From: Henckelia pumila | Lineage: Eukaryota; Streptophyta; Magnoliopsida; Lamiales; Gesneriaceae | DNA: 64,000 nt | Assembly: GCF_033568475.1 (NCBI RefSeq) | Contig: NC_133120.1 | Coordinates: forward strand, 15,915,425 to 15,979,424 | Direction: 5' to 3' | Shown: positions 23,901 through 36,140 of the stretch, one piece after another | Numbering within the stretch: the first letter of the stretch is position 1 | Layout of the letters: each line of letters opens with the position of its first letter | Made by a program: the position numbers and the translations under genes | The notes under the pieces: model-generated | Seen by the model: the letters and a program-made list of their open reading frames with translations, nothing else | What the model was told of the DNA's origin: nothing | Database searches by the model: none

Positions 23901-25458
23901 GTTGATTGCAGATTTTGAACAACTCAGATTGGAAGTAGTTGAGCCGATGGAAGTTTGTGCCCTATCAGCCTTAACAATGGTTCCAAGTTTGCTCGACAAG
24001 ATTCGAACAGGTCAGGCTTCAGACCAACAATTATTAACTTGGAAACTTAAAGATGAAGCTAAAGGGGGTGCATTGTATACAGTGAAGGATGGGATCGTGC
24101 ATCACAAAGGGCGAAAGTGGGTACCAGCAGTAGATTCACTGAGGGAAGATGTGATGACTGAGGCTCACACTGTACCATATTCTATTCATCCAGGGAGTAC
24201 AAAGATGTTCAAGGATTTATAGATGCTATACTGGTGGCCAGGTATGAAGAAAGACATCGTTAAGTTTGTTAGCGAATGTTTGACATGTCAACAGGTCAAA
24301 GTTGAACATCAAAGGCCAGCAGGACTTCTGAAACCATTACACATTCCCACTTGGAAATGGGAAGATGTCACCATGGACTTTGTGATTGGACTGCCAATTA
24401 CACATCGAAGAATGAATTCAATATGGATAATAGTTGACAGATTGACGAAGTCAGCTCACTTTTTTCCAGTTAGAAACAACTTCTCGATGAATCAATATGC
24501 AGAGTTGTATATTCGAGAGGTAGTTAGATTGCATGGAGTTTCAGCAAGGATAGTCTCTGACAGGGATCCCAGGTTCACATCAAACTTTTGGAAGAGTCTA
24601 CATCATGTATTGGGGACAAAGTTAGCCTTAAGTATAGCTTTTCATCCACAAACAGATGGACAATCTGAGCGAGTGATTCAGATACTGGAGGATTTACTTA
24701 GGGCTTGCATGATTGACTTCGGAGGAAATTGGGAATCAAAGTTGCCTTTAGTGGAGTTCACATATAACAATAGTTATCAAGCTACTATTGGAATGGCTCC
24801 TTATGAGGCTTTGTATGGGAGAAAGTGTAGGACTCCATTGCATTGGGATGAAGTGGGAGAAAGAGCTGTATTGGGGCCAGAAATAGTGCAACAGACAATA
24901 GACATGATAGCAAAAGTCAAGGACATAATGTTGACAGCACAGAGTCGACAGAAAAGCTACGCCGATAAGAGGCGTAGAGACTTGGAGTTTCAGGTAGGTG
25001 ATCATGTGTTCTTGAAAGTGCCACCTTGGAAAGGAGTTTTGAGATTTGAAAAGAAAGGAAAGCTGAGTCCGAGATATATAGGGCCTTTCGAGATCCTAGA
25101 CAAGATTGGAGAAAGAGCCTATCGATTAGCATTGCCTCCAAATCTAGAAGGAGTACATGACGTCTTCCATGTCTCGATGTTGAGGAAGTATATCTCAAAT
25201 CCTTCCCATGTCATTCGTCATGAACCAGTTCATTGGACGCTAGACTTGTCATATGAAGAGGTACCTATCCAAATTTTGGATACACAAGTCCGGAAGTTGA
25301 GAAACAAAAAGATCAAGATGGTAAAGGTCTTATGGCGCAATCAATTAGTGGAAGAGGCTACTTGGGAGACTGAACAAGATATGCGTAGCCGATACCCAGA
25401 ATTATTTGGTGAGTCGAATTTTGAGGACAAAATTCTTTTAAGGAGGGTAGAGTTGTAA
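20934..25458 (+). pseudogene. Chromovirus gag-pol polyprotein, broken by 3 stops and 1 frameshift
   Basis: Start chosen at ATG 20934 (MASRRGNN); an upstream in-frame ATG at 20907 is possible. Order: gag, CCHC knuckle (CYLCKQPGHFAKEC), protease (LIDTGATHSF), RT (active site VFIDDILIY), RNase H (YTDASKSG, then TDHKSLKYF), integrase (HHCC zinc domain; MDFV, SDRD, SERV acidic residues) and a chromodomain (VLWRNQLVEEATWE). In-frame stops: TAA 21618, TAG 22527, TAG 24220. A +1 shift lies in the ten-A run at about 23462-23471, between RT and RNase H. Apart from these it is one long frame. No product as it stands. Confidence 0.95.
25440..25453 (+). other. Polypurine tract
   Basis: AAGGAGGGTAGAGT lies directly before the 3' LTR, the plus-strand priming site. 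It overlaps the end of the pol frame. Confidence 0.8.
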
Positions 25459-27835
25459 GGTCCAAATCCACGAAACTCACTTACGATGATTTTAAAATAA
25501 TTTTTATGATTTTATGCCATAAATTGTTTAAGTTATGATTTAATGATTATGGTTTCATGATATAATTATTTTATGTTTAACGCTTTCGATTAAGTTAATG
25601 GTTTCAGGTCGAGTTTGATTTTGGAATCATGGGACGAGGCTAACCTACGAACGAGATGATAGAGCGTATTTTTACGAACGTTTTAAGTATAATATTGATA
25701 TGTTTTTGATGTATGAGTCAGGGGATGGTATTTTTATCAGACGAGTCGGGACGGGTGACTGACTGCATTTTAGAGATGAACACACATTATGTATTGAATG
25801 ATCATTATCCTATCTATCTACCCGGTTCCCCACCCCATTACTTCCCATGTCCCCTTGTTCCCTTGACTCTCTCTTCTTCCCTATCCTCTACATGATTATT
25901 TCCCCTTCTCTCCATTATATCATCTTCTCCTTCTTGTTTCTTAATTGAACCTTCACGGTTCTTCAAGAAAGTCACAAGCCAAAGTTCCAAATCTCGTTCT
26001 TGGTGTGGTTAGCTCGTTGCCAAGAATCCGAATCAACTTCGTCTTCATTTCAAGGCAAGTACAAATTTAAAAGATTTTGAAACCCATTCAAGCTATTATG
26101 TATTTTGATATGAATTTTTGTGTGTTGAGATATGTATGCATGATTTTCATGAATTTCAAGAGCATGAAGTTATGATTTTACGAGATCGTGAAGCGTAGGT
26201 TGTTCTTGTCAAGTACTTGAGTTGATTCAAGAGGTTCATGATCTTTTAAGATTTAAATGTTTTGAAGTTAGTTAAACCATGTTCAATTACAAGAAAATGA
26301 GCTTTGATGATTTATGTAGTTAGGATTTTGATTAAAAGAAGTTTATGTTTGAAGTTTGAAGGGTTGAAGTTGTGTTTGGTGGCACTGGATTACCTATACT
26401 TGTTATGATTTTGAGGATAACAATTATGATAGTGATCTAAATAATATGAGGCCAATTCTATTTGAAAGCTAGCTTATTTATCTAAAACTTTCATGTTTTG
26501 AGTTTTGTCAAAATCATTTTGAAAGATTGGTCAAAGTCACCCCAAAGTGTGTCGAGTGTTTTGATTTTCCGGCAGTGACACATCTGGGGAGAATGAGCAT
26601 AAAGTTTTACTTCAAACTCCAATTGAGGTGAGATTTTCGGCATTAGAAAGCAAGATCCAGAGCTACAATTTTCATGTTTACCACTTTTTCAAATTCTGAT
26701 TAAAAATAGAGTTTCGGAGCGAGCAAGATGAACCATTTGCGCAGGTCAGGCGCGCCCGCTCCTAGAAGTTGAGCGGCCGCGCCTTTCCTTCGAAATTCAT
26801 GATTTTTTTATGTTATTTTAGCCTAAATTCATGATTATGATCTTTGAAGGCTTATAAAATATATTTAAGAGTTTCTATGCAAAAAGTTTCAAGTTTTAAG
26901 TCAAGAACGACTTACGTGGATCGATTACGCTATGTGATGCATGTAAATGTCTAAGTTTCATTCATGAAACCTATGTTCAATATGAAAGTATGATTTTTAT
27001 CATCTATGACATGCATGAAGTAATTGAGTAAAGTTTTATGTTCATGAAATGAAAGTTATGACGGAATTTACGATGAAACAATGATGTTTCATAATGAATG
27101 AAATGATATGATGAATGATGTTAAGATGAAGCATGATATGATATGTTGATGCATGAATCTTTGTGGTGGCAAACACGGGATTGGTGCTCCGATTTGGGCT
27201 CCGGAGAGGGCCTTTACAAACATGGCTCATGAGACAGATAAGTACACGAGACTGGTGCTCCGGGATGAGCTTCGGAGAGGGCCTTTCCAAAGAACGAATG
27301 TTATGAGGCTTAGTGCCATATGCTTTTGATCAACAAGAAAAGGATGAATGTGCCCATTATGACGGTTGCCACAATTTCGCATAATTCGTCACCAAATGAT
27401 GAGTTTATGTTATGTTATGTTATGTTACGTTTAAATGATATTTGAAATCTCACGATTTTTACTGCATATACTTGCTGAGTCTTTAGACTCACTATACTTG
27501 AATGATGCAGGTAATGAGGATGAAATTTATGCATATGTCGACGAGTTTAATGTCGGACATGAAGAAGAGCAAGGAGTCGGACCGGCGGGCGATGCATGAG
27601 TGTGTTATGTGTTGAGTGTGATATGCTATGTCTTGAGTTATTTGCAACTTCATGATATATTTTAAGGTTGTAAACAAGTTTTATAAATTTTAAGGTTTGG
27701 ATTTGGTTTGTAAACTATTCTGAAATATTTTAAGTAAGGTTTGATGTATGCATACATCTTTCAAAAAATTTCTTTTCCGCGTTATTTTAAGGTTATGTTA
27801 GTTTTGTAACATCTTCATCGGTTGAGGGTGTTACA
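25454..27835 (+). mobile_element. 3' LTR of chromovirus (2382 bp)
   Basis: Same ends as the 5' LTR with few substitutions and small indels, including about 20 bp lost near 27157. Followed by the target duplication CATAT. Confidence 0.92.
27435..27599 (+). other. Conserved 54-codon reading frame inside 3' LTR
   Basis: Same length and end as 20318-20482. Visible amino-acid changes are Gly to Asp before AGNED and Asp to Glu after it. Still open. Confidence 0.4.
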
Positions 27836-27840
27836 CATAT
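27836..27840. repeat. Target site duplication CATAT (right)
   Basis: Pairs with 18301-18305. Confidence 0.9.
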
Positions 27841-29112
27841 ACCTTCGTATTTTCTCTGTTTTGAACGCTTAAAATCTAAAACATAACATCAAAACATTCA
27901 TATCAAACTTCATTCAATCTTATCATTTCATAATCGATTCAAAATCATCATTCATCTTCAACCAAATTCACTTCAAACCTCAACATCTTCTTCTTCGATT
28001 CGAATTCAAAGTTCTTGATTCGTTAGCCTTAAAAACTAATCTGAAATTGAAGAATAAAATTGCTACAACATCAATAACATCTCAAATAAGATCTCAGCTC
28101 AGTCATAGGCTATCAAAACGGTCTCAAAACATGAATCGACGGCGTAGCGATTGAAAATCGGTAACCAACAACATATCGAAACCATTCTAACTTCATAATC
28201 AACTTCTACTCAATTCATCTTATTCATAAACCATCGAAACCAGCGTAATCATAGTCTATACAAATCAAACACATGTTGGAAATCATAACAAACACAAACA
28301 ATAGTCGTTCGTCAATTCGATTTTGAATATACGAAGTATAAACGTTCAAGAACACAAATATACAATAAAATTCTGATCTTCACCAGATTTCAATCTTCAA
28401 AACATGCCGAAATAAATCAATACTTACATCAAATTGAAGTTCTCGTCGCAAGGATTCCAGAACAATTTCCGGAATCAAAATCGGACAATCGGATCAAAAG
28501 TTACGATGATTTGAAAATAGGAAATCAAAAGAAAACAAATGTCTCGGCTTCCTCTGTTCTTCAATTTTTCTGAATGCACATAATAGTTACACGCTTGCAT
28601 GCTGACAATTCTAATTTAAAATCGGATATGTACTGCATAAATTGCAATTTAATCCCTGAAACTTCAAAAATTGCAATTCAGTCCTCAACCCTCTTTTTAA
28701 TTCAATTTCAATCCAAAATAATTTAAGAATATTAGAATTTAAATTGATACTCTAAATATTTCCAAATTAAATATACTCGGATTAGAATTAAAAAGATACT
28801 TTGCACTTAAGCCCTTGAAACTTCAATATTTACAAATCAGTCCCTGATCAGGTTGCATCTTCGAATTAAATCCTCTTTAATTCTCGAAACTTGGAATTTA
28901 AATCTTAAATCCCATAAATATTCAAATCGAATATTTAATCTTTTAATTCAAGAATTCCCGGAATTTAAATCTCAAAATCCGTAAATTATCAAATTAAATA
29001 TTTTCGGCTCGGAAATTAAATCTATAATTTCAATAAATTCCCAAATCCATAAATTACAGAATTTAAATCTCAAATTTCGTAATTAATAACTTAATATTTT
29101 CTGAGCCTTACA
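27841..29112 (-). mobile_element. LTR-X, right fragment
   Basis: Continuation of LTR-X after the chromovirus. It ends GAGCCTTACA at 29112, followed by ATTCCTCCCCTCTAAGGAAT, a minus-strand polypurine tract. LTR-X is therefore the 3' LTR of a minus-strand element. No coding frame. Confidence 0.65.
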
Positions 29113-29535
29113 ATTCCTCCCCTCTAAGGAATGATTTCGTCCTCGAAATCGCATTCAATCGAAATATCAATTCTGATAGACTGAATAATTATCTGAAGTA
29201 ATTATCACTTCAATCATCCAACTCTGATCTTCTTATCTCATCTCTTAATCTCTTGTCAGGTTATATCTTCTATTCTACATCTATTATGTGGTTCTTCTAT
29301 TATACTTTAATTAACTGAAAAGAATTCTCTCTGAGTTGTTTCTTTCCTCAATCAAGGATTTGTCGAATATTCGACTTAACTCAGAATCTCTTCAATATCT
29401 ATTTTATCTGATTAAATTAAATATTTTCGACTCGAAAATTACATCTATAATTTCCATAAATTCTCAAATCCATAAATTACAGAATTCAAATCTCAAATTC
29501 CGTAATTAATTACTAAATATTTTCTGGGCCTTACA
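29113..29535 (-). mobile_element. LTR-X internal stub and second LTR end
   Basis: 29113-29417 is 3' internal sequence (polypurine tract, TTCGTCCTCGAAATC). 29418-29535 repeats the last 118 bp of LTR-X (shared CATAAATTACAGAATT and the ending CCTTACA). The rest of the body and of the 5' LTR has been deleted. Confidence 0.65.
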
Positions 29536-29688
29536 GCTGGCACTCGCAACTTCTGGTCACTGAATAAAACACTGCATACTGAATCACCTCCGCTCATCAC
29601 GATGCCTGTGACGGTCTCGTCTACGATCGTCAAGATCGCCCCAAAGACTACCACCTCCACTGTCATGGCTCTCGTCGTAGTCTGCCAT
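29536..29688 (-). pseudogene. Gypsy gag N-terminal fragment
   Basis: ATG at 29688 begins MADYDESHDSGGG and continues through an Arg/Asp-rich stretch to a TGA at 29584-29586. It aligns with the gag start at 1941 (ADYDESHGSVDGG). The TGA falls where the other copy has CGA. The left end is cut by the LTR-X element. Confidence 0.75.
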
Positions 29689-29746
29689 CTGTCAAATAAC
29701 AACAGATAGTGTTTTAATCCGCTTTACTAATTCCCAGTTGCAATGA

Positions 29747-29758
29747 GCTCTGATACCA
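29747..29758 (-). other. Primer binding site
   Basis: The minus strand reads TGGTATCAGAGC. It lies 6 bases from the LTR start at 29764. Confidence 0.88.
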
Positions 29759-29763
29759 ATAAG

Positions 29764-32641
29764 TGTAGAGACCCTACCCGTATCCACTACCTAATCAGAG
29801 TATTTAGCGCATGTAGTAAGTAATTAAAGCTTAAAGAGCGGATAATTAAAATACAACAAATCTAATCGATAGAATACAACCGACGACATTGGATGTGTAT
29901 AATACTCTTGTACAACCATATAAAAATTTTTTAGGGTAACAAGCCCTACCACTAAACTCTGATAGCAACTGGCACCGGCCTCACCCCTGGTACGAACCTC
30001 CTGGACCGTCCAGCCTGAAACCTGCCCCACCACAAGGTATCCCAAGAATACCAAACAGAGGGGCGTGAGTGACTATGCTCAATACGAAAGCAATGATATA
30101 TAAACAAATATACAGCATACAAATGACTTTAAAATCCTGGATAAAACAATCTGCTCAGGGCGCCACCCAATATACAGCACCTTGCGAGAGAGCGACTCCA
30201 CGGGGATACTCGTATATTCACACTATCAACTATAGAGTCTACTACACCGTCCTGGTTGTTCCTAGTGATAGAAAAACCAGGGGATGAGCCTCCCCAGACA
30301 CGAATACATAAGAAGTAACTCATCACCGACGGAAACTATCATGACTAACATCATACCAGATGCAGTCCAGTGTAGAAACATGCATGTGCTAAAGCAGTAA
30401 AACATGGTAAAACACATAACACACACTCATGCAACATATAAGCATATATATCATGTCGGCTATCTCGGTCAGTACTTACGTACCTCTAACATTGCAGGTG
30501 AGCCGAGATGTCTCCCGACCACGCACTACACGTCTAAATTGGCAAGTGAGCCAAGGCATCCCCCGACCCAAAATTACAGGTCTAAGTCACAATCAACTTT
30601 CCTCATTCATTTTCTTTACATTTAAATTTAACTTTCCATCTTTTCATAATTTGAACTCCGGGATTTGAACATGACTAAATTTGAAATTTTACTCACACGA
30701 AGGATGGGAACAACAAACTCCAATACACGACCCCGAATGATGATATAAAACTTTGAATCATGGATTAATGATGTGTAAGTGGCCACCCCTAAACATAAGA
30801 ACTTCCTTTGAAATCTTAGACTTATCCTATTAATGAGTCAATACGGGCGTTCAACCCGTAAACTAGCCCATCCTTATCCGAATGACCTCCCGTTTGAACC
30901 GGCATCTCGTATACATCCTAAACCATCCCTAAGATCAGTCCTTAACCTCTAAAGTAAGCCCGAGCAGCCTGCTCACTTTGATTTTCCGGACAGCCCATAA
31001 GCTTTTCCGAAAACTGCTCTAACAACCTCAACTTAATTTGCCCTTATCTTGCCCGAAACTTATCCGAATTTCTCCCAACTTAAACCGACACGACCCCAAC
31101 ATCGTACACTTCAAGTAGGACAAGGCCACCCCCTGTCCAGATTTCTAAAGTCCAACAATCAGAACCAATTCCTAGAGACCTACCGTAGAGAAAATAAAAA
31201 TCTGCACTAGCCCCGCTTAACTTAACCTCTTATAAACCATTCAACGATTGTCTAACCTACCTTACGACCCTCGAGACACCACCTAGGAATCCCTTTTTGA
31301 TGAGAAAAGGACCCTTGAACCAAGCCTCGCGCCCGAAGCTAGCTCAAGTCAAGATTTAGCCCGACTTGCCTTACCCAGCCTACCCGAACACCACGACCAA
31401 GTTCTTAACCAATAATTCTCCATCTCCAGACCTTAACATCTATTTAAAACTTGTCAAAGACCACATTTTCACCCCCTAACATCCAACATGGGCAGCCCCA
31501 ACACCGTTCATCCAATTTTCAAATTTTAAACTCAAACACCCAATATAGCATGCCAAATTTGCAAAATTTCAATGTGCAACTTCAAGGAATAAATATTACA
31601 TGATACATAACTCAATTTCCACCTTGATCACACATGTGTAGGTTCAAAAATCACATGAGCTACTGATTTGTTTACCAAAATTTTGAAATGCATGCATGTA
31701 GATGTAAAGTTTCAATCCAAATCCACCAATAACACATTCTAGCAACTAATACATGTAAATTTCAAAAATCCCCTTCAATATGCCTACTGATTTTTGATTA
31801 AAAACCAAGCCCTAAACATTATTAAAATGAGAAAATCGAAATAACATTGATAGGGTAAGAATCATAATATCTATGCTTGATGGTTCAAGAAATGGGATAT
31901 TATTGCCTAAACTTGAAAGCACAAGAGAATAAGTGGGAGACCACAAGCTGGGCGTGCGCCTAACAGCTCCTTCACCCTCCAATGGGCGACCTCCGTACGA
32001 CATGGTGGTGGTGGATGGTTGGCGGCGGCCGGAATGTGGGCTGGGAGTGAGGCCGACGAGATTTCTCCAAAGAGAGAGGGGTGTGCGGCGACTTGGGGGG
32101 GGGGCGCTAGGGTTTAGGATTGGGTTTAATTGTGTTGTGTGGTATGTTCTAGATATATTAGTGTGTATATGTATATGTGTATATATATATATAGATAGAT
32201 GTGTGAGTGGAGGGAATTTAAAAGTGCTATCTCACTTGTAAAAGTGATATTCCCTCATTACAACTTTAACACTACAAATTTTACACCTATTAAAATTTTC
32301 TATGTTTAAAAATCCCAAAATAAAATATTAGAATTGAATTTTACTAGTTCGAGTTCGAAAAGACTAATTTTTGAAAAATTTAAAAATAAGCTCAAGAATG
32401 CACTAAAACCGATTTTTAGGCACCCGATAATTCCAAAAATCAAAATTACCGCCAAACTTCATCATCACCGTATGCCGGAGCCGGGAGCCACTACACTCAA
32501 ACACCTCAAAATTAATTAACTTAATTATTCGAGCAACTTAACTTTAATGGAATTAAAGCAACTAATCCCAAGAAATTTAAAATTATAAATATTAAGAAAA
32601 AATTAGTCATGCAATTAAAATTATGGAATCTAGGCGTTACA
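29764..32641 (-). mobile_element. 5' LTR of gypsy element (2878 bp)
   Basis: TGTAGAGACC...GGCGTTACA. The part next to the primer site resembles the 2016-3530 LTR (CTACCTAATCAGAG, GGATAATTAAAATACAAC) and shares the GTACGTAAGTACTGACCG block at 30465-30486, but the far end differs. The 102-codon frame at 31933-32241 and other frames inside are not genes. It contains a short (TA)n run near 32165-32195. Confidence 0.8.
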
Positions 32642-33171
32642 ATGTGTCAAAATGGATAAAATGGTGCGGGAGATGACTGAAATGTAAGAACTCGATTGTA
32701 TTTTATAGATGTTCGGAGACTGAACTGCTCCTACGTCACCTATTCTTTAGTTTCTGGAATGATCTACTAGAAGACTTTGAGTATTACAAATACTTTGCAA
32801 CACCCTGATCCAAAACTAGGACTTACTCAACTGCATATCCCAGAAATCCTAGTGCCTCAACTGAATGTAGTCCTCGACCGATTCATTACATGGATGTTTG
32901 CAGCACCTCAACTGATCTATTACAAAGATATTACAACTCGATAGACTTAGCACTAATTTATCCTACACTTGATCAAATACAATCTATGAAGTTTGTGCTT
33001 GATCAGTTGACTAGTGGACTACTACGGTGTGTGGGAGTGATCTTGATTTTTGTTGTGTTCACTCAACCGTGTTCACACTACTTATCACCACTCATTATCT
33101 CTTTGTTGGCTTCAGCTGATCTTCTATTTATAGTCTTCCAACTCCAATGGTAACTTGATTCAAAATTCTAA
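32642..33171 (-). other. Unassigned; possible LTR fragment
   Basis: No recognised coding. On the minus strand TGTTAGAATTTTGAATCAAG begins near 33171, and GACTATAAATAGAAG, a good TATA box, lies around 33120-33135. This looks like a short LTR or promoter fragment. The 87-codon plus frame at 32890-33153 has no visible domain. Confidence 0.4.
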
Positions 33172-34092
33172 CAGTTGGGAATCTTGTCTGCTACCTTGTA
33201 CCTTTTTTCACCATATGTGAAGCAACAGAAACCCTGAGAATTGCTGCTTCCTATGGTAGGATTGGCCAATAAAGTGGGAACGTGGCTGCAAGACTGCGAA
33301 GAAGTCGCTGTCATAGAAGAACCTAGTGTATTGGTCACAGGTCTTGACTGTGTAGCGATATGAGGTACCCAATAAGAGCACTGTGCGAGCTACCCTTCCA
33401 AAGAAAGGGCACGCTGATGGGCTTCTGAAACTGTTTCTAGATCAAACAGAATAAAACATCCTGAAATAGTTGTCGTAGGCTTCCGATGAAGCGAGATACC
33501 AACTGATATCATACTCTTGGACATCTGTACATATAAGGAGAAAGAAAAAATCTGATGTGTAGTCGTCCATAGAACGAGAACCTTGTCACAAATTCTGAAA
33601 ACGCTGGTTGAGAATACATGTGTAATTGTAGGGCAAAAAGGATTGGCGCATGTGTTTCTGTAACTTTGTCCATGACTCAATAGGTGATTTCCCAACCCGC
33701 AAACGGGATGCCTTCAATTGTTGCCACCAGGCCGCAACTCTTCCTCAGAAGCGGGTCGCCACGCGGACTGCCTGTTTGTTCTTCGGGACCTCTTTGAAAG
33801 AAAGAATTTCATCAATTGCAGCAAGACAATCCAAAATTTCATCATGTTGCAATTTTCCAAAAAATTCAAGAATCTCCACCTTAAAGGATGCTTTCCACCG
33901 ACGATCATCGTTGCCATGATGAGTCGCACGATTCCTATGTTCGCGCCCACGAGGGGGAGCAAATGGGTTGCTAGCATCTCCATCTTCCATTGACGGGGTG
34001 ATGCGGGCTTGATTGTCACGCAGGTCAGCAACCTCTTGACGTAAAAGTATGAACTCCTCGACAAGGGTGGCAAGGAGGTCGATATTGTTCAA
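33172..34092 (-). pseudogene. Gypsy gag, degraded
   Basis: Start ATG at 34092 (MNNIDLLATL). It contains a coiled stretch (EEFILLRQEVADLRD), then FFGKLQHDEILDCL, AAWWQQLKASRL, QSFLPYNY and VSEAHQRALSLE, all typical of a Ty3/gypsy gag, and a ruined CCHC knuckle (CFTYGEKRYK). Stops and frame changes interrupt it; the first TGA follows ATRF where CGA is usual. It is unlike the other gags here, so it is a separate family. Confidence 0.8.
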
Positions 34093-34496
34093 GACGCAAT
34101 GACGCGGAGGAATGGTTAGAAAAATTTCTGGCAGAATTCCTTGGATTTGGATATCAACTAATGTGAATCAAAGTATCACAAACGCAAAAATTGAGAGAAA
34201 CTCTCGTTTTCGGGTTTATTAATAATATCAAAAACTGTCCAAGAATGCCAACATAACTCCTATATATAATAAACTAGGCTTCTAGCTCGACTGAAAGACA
34301 AAACTTACCCTAATATATTCTAGATAATACTGAAATATATGAATTTTAAAAAACTAAAACAAACCAATCCTAAAATAAGTTGATAATATAGTTAATAAAA
34401 GATAAGGTGAAGTTTTCAATCTTCAATTGCATCACAAGATCTACATCAATGAATTATTATTTGTTTTCACAAAAACTTAGGTATTTAACATAGTCT
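34093..34496. other. Leader of dead gypsy element / intergenic
   Basis: Sequence 5' of the degraded gag, without a recognisable primer site or LTR edge. AT-rich, nothing further supported. Confidence 0.4.
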
Positions 34497-34883
34497 GGTA
34501 CCGTTTGGTTTGAGTTATGATATAAGTAATATATAGATAAGTAGTATAATGTAATAAAAATAAATAAGAAATGATAGTTAAAATAGTATTAGATTTGATT
34601 GATAGATTATCGTTTATTTGATTTGATTGATTAAATTTTATATAAAAATGTTAAATGACTATTTTGTCCTTTTAACAATAAATAAAATAAAAATTATATT
34701 ATTTATAAGGGGTAATATAGTAATTTAAATTCAATAATTTGATTGATGTGAGATAAATAATTAATGATTTGATTGATGTAAAATAAATAGTTAATATATA
34801 GATAAATAATATGATGAGAAGAACGTGAGATGAGATGTGATGAGTTATACATATATTAGTAATATGGTGAACAGAACGGTGCC
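34497..34883. mobile_element. MITE with GGTACCGTTTGGTTT ends
   Basis: The left end GGTACCGTTTGGTTT and the right end (inverse GGCACCGTTCTGTTC) form imperfect terminal inverted repeats 387 bp apart around AT-rich filler. The ends resemble Tourist/PIF-Harbinger MITEs. No exact 3-bp duplication is visible. Confidence 0.55.
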
Positions 34884-35400
34884 TTCGTGTACTAATTTGA
34901 CATTTTATCGATAGTTCATGTACCAAAATGAATATTATTGCAAAAAAAAAATTAATATGTGGTTTTTTTATGTTTTAAGAATTGATTGTTAAATAATGTA
35001 AATCAAAACATATTATTTTTGTAACTCTCTATATATTTTTATAGAATAGATGTCGAAAACTCATACTTAATCTTTAAACAATAATATTTCATAATTTTTT
35101 TAAATTTTTTTTTTATAAAAGTTTTATAAATAATTGTCCAAATAGAAAATTTATATTTTTTTTAAAAAAAAACACTTTTATAAAAATATTTTATAAATAA
35201 TTGTTTAAACGGAATCATAATGTAACAAATACTAATGGCTAATACGATTATTACAATTCATGTGTACACATCTGTGATCTGACTATAATTTAGCAATTTA
35301 TATTATACATCATTTTATGGATAAATTTTGTATATAAAGTCAAGTATATGCAATATATAATTATATATATATATATATAACAAAATGAAAATAACATTAT

Positions 35401-35527
35401 TTTTATGAAACGATCTCGCGAATAAATCTTGTGAGATGGATGTCTAATCTAACCCGAATCAAGAAAAAAAATTATTTTTTTTAAAAAATTATTTTTCTAA
35501 AAATCGACTCGAGATTGTGTCATAAAA
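35401..35527. mobile_element. Small MITE with TTTTATGA...ATCTCG ends
   Basis: TTTTATGAAACGATCTCG at the left and its near inverse CGAGATTGTGTCATAAAA at the right, 127 bp overall. A related end (TTTTATGAGACGGTCTCA) occurs at 42606. Confidence 0.55.
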
Positions 35528-35549
35528 CGCGACTCCTTTGTCAATAGTT

Positions 35550-36097
35550 GGGAAAATTATAATTTTTGACCTATTAGTTGGCCTATTTTTGTTTTAATTC
35601 TGTAACTTCTCAAAATTTAGATTTAGTCCAGTAACATTTGTTTTATTTTTTGTTTTGGTTTTTTTTCATCGGAAGTCACTAAATCAATCGAATATTATTT
35701 ATTTGGGCTTGTTGTTCTCCTATAAGATTTGTATGATTAGAATTAAGCTTATATTACACATATTAAAATATGAATCAAAATAAAACAAACGACAAATTTT
35801 TCCCCCTATATATATATGCGAATATTTGGTGTCGTTTTTTTCTTTATTTCTCTTTTTATTTTTGTGTAATGGATTTTAGTTTGTGTAACATATATTTAAT
35901 TATTGTCAAATGAATCATACAAGTGATTATTGATGACAAAAAAGTAATATTTCATTGATATGGTGACTTCCGATTAAAAAGGCACCAAAACCCAAAATTT
36001 TTTTTTAAATCACTGGATTAAAATCAAACTTTGAACACTTAATAAAATTAAAATAAAAACACATCAACTTACGGAACTAAAAAATTTCTATTTTTCC
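35550..36097. mobile_element. Foldback element with long inverted ends
   Basis: The first and last roughly 130 bp are imperfect inverted copies. Left: GGGAAAAT, TTTAGATTTAGTCCAGT, CATCGGAAGTCAC. Right, inverted: GGGGAAAA, TTTGATTTTAATCCAGT, AATCGGAAGTCAC. The class is unknown; long ends suggest a Mutator-like or foldback MITE. Confidence 0.55.
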
Positions 36098-36140
36098 CCC
36101 ACATTGTTGTAGTTTTTTGCGCTAAAAATATAGCAGCGGT

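Larger units (their letters stand above)
18306..27835 (+). mobile_element. Tekay/Del-like chromovirus, nearly complete
   Basis: A 9.5-kb plus-strand Ty3/gypsy element: 5' LTR, initiator-Met primer site, one gag-pol frame with chromodomain, polypurine tract, 3' LTR, and a perfect 5-bp target duplication. It sits in LTR-X. Domain order and the C-terminal chromodomain place it among chromoviruses; the Tekay/Del name rests on LTR length and gag/RT type and is an inference. It is disabled by three stops and one frameshift, all small changes, so it is fairly recent. Confidence 0.92.

Noticed and set aside
31933..32241. 102-codon plus-strand frame
   Set aside because: Inside the gypsy LTR 29764-32641, ends in a microsatellite, no homology recognised.
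32890..33153. 87-codon plus-strand frame as a small membrane protein
   Set aside because: No domain, antisense to a likely LTR/promoter fragment, no supporting gene context.
35355..35380. (AT)n run as an origin or regulatory element
   Set aside because: Plain microsatellite; nothing around it supports a function.
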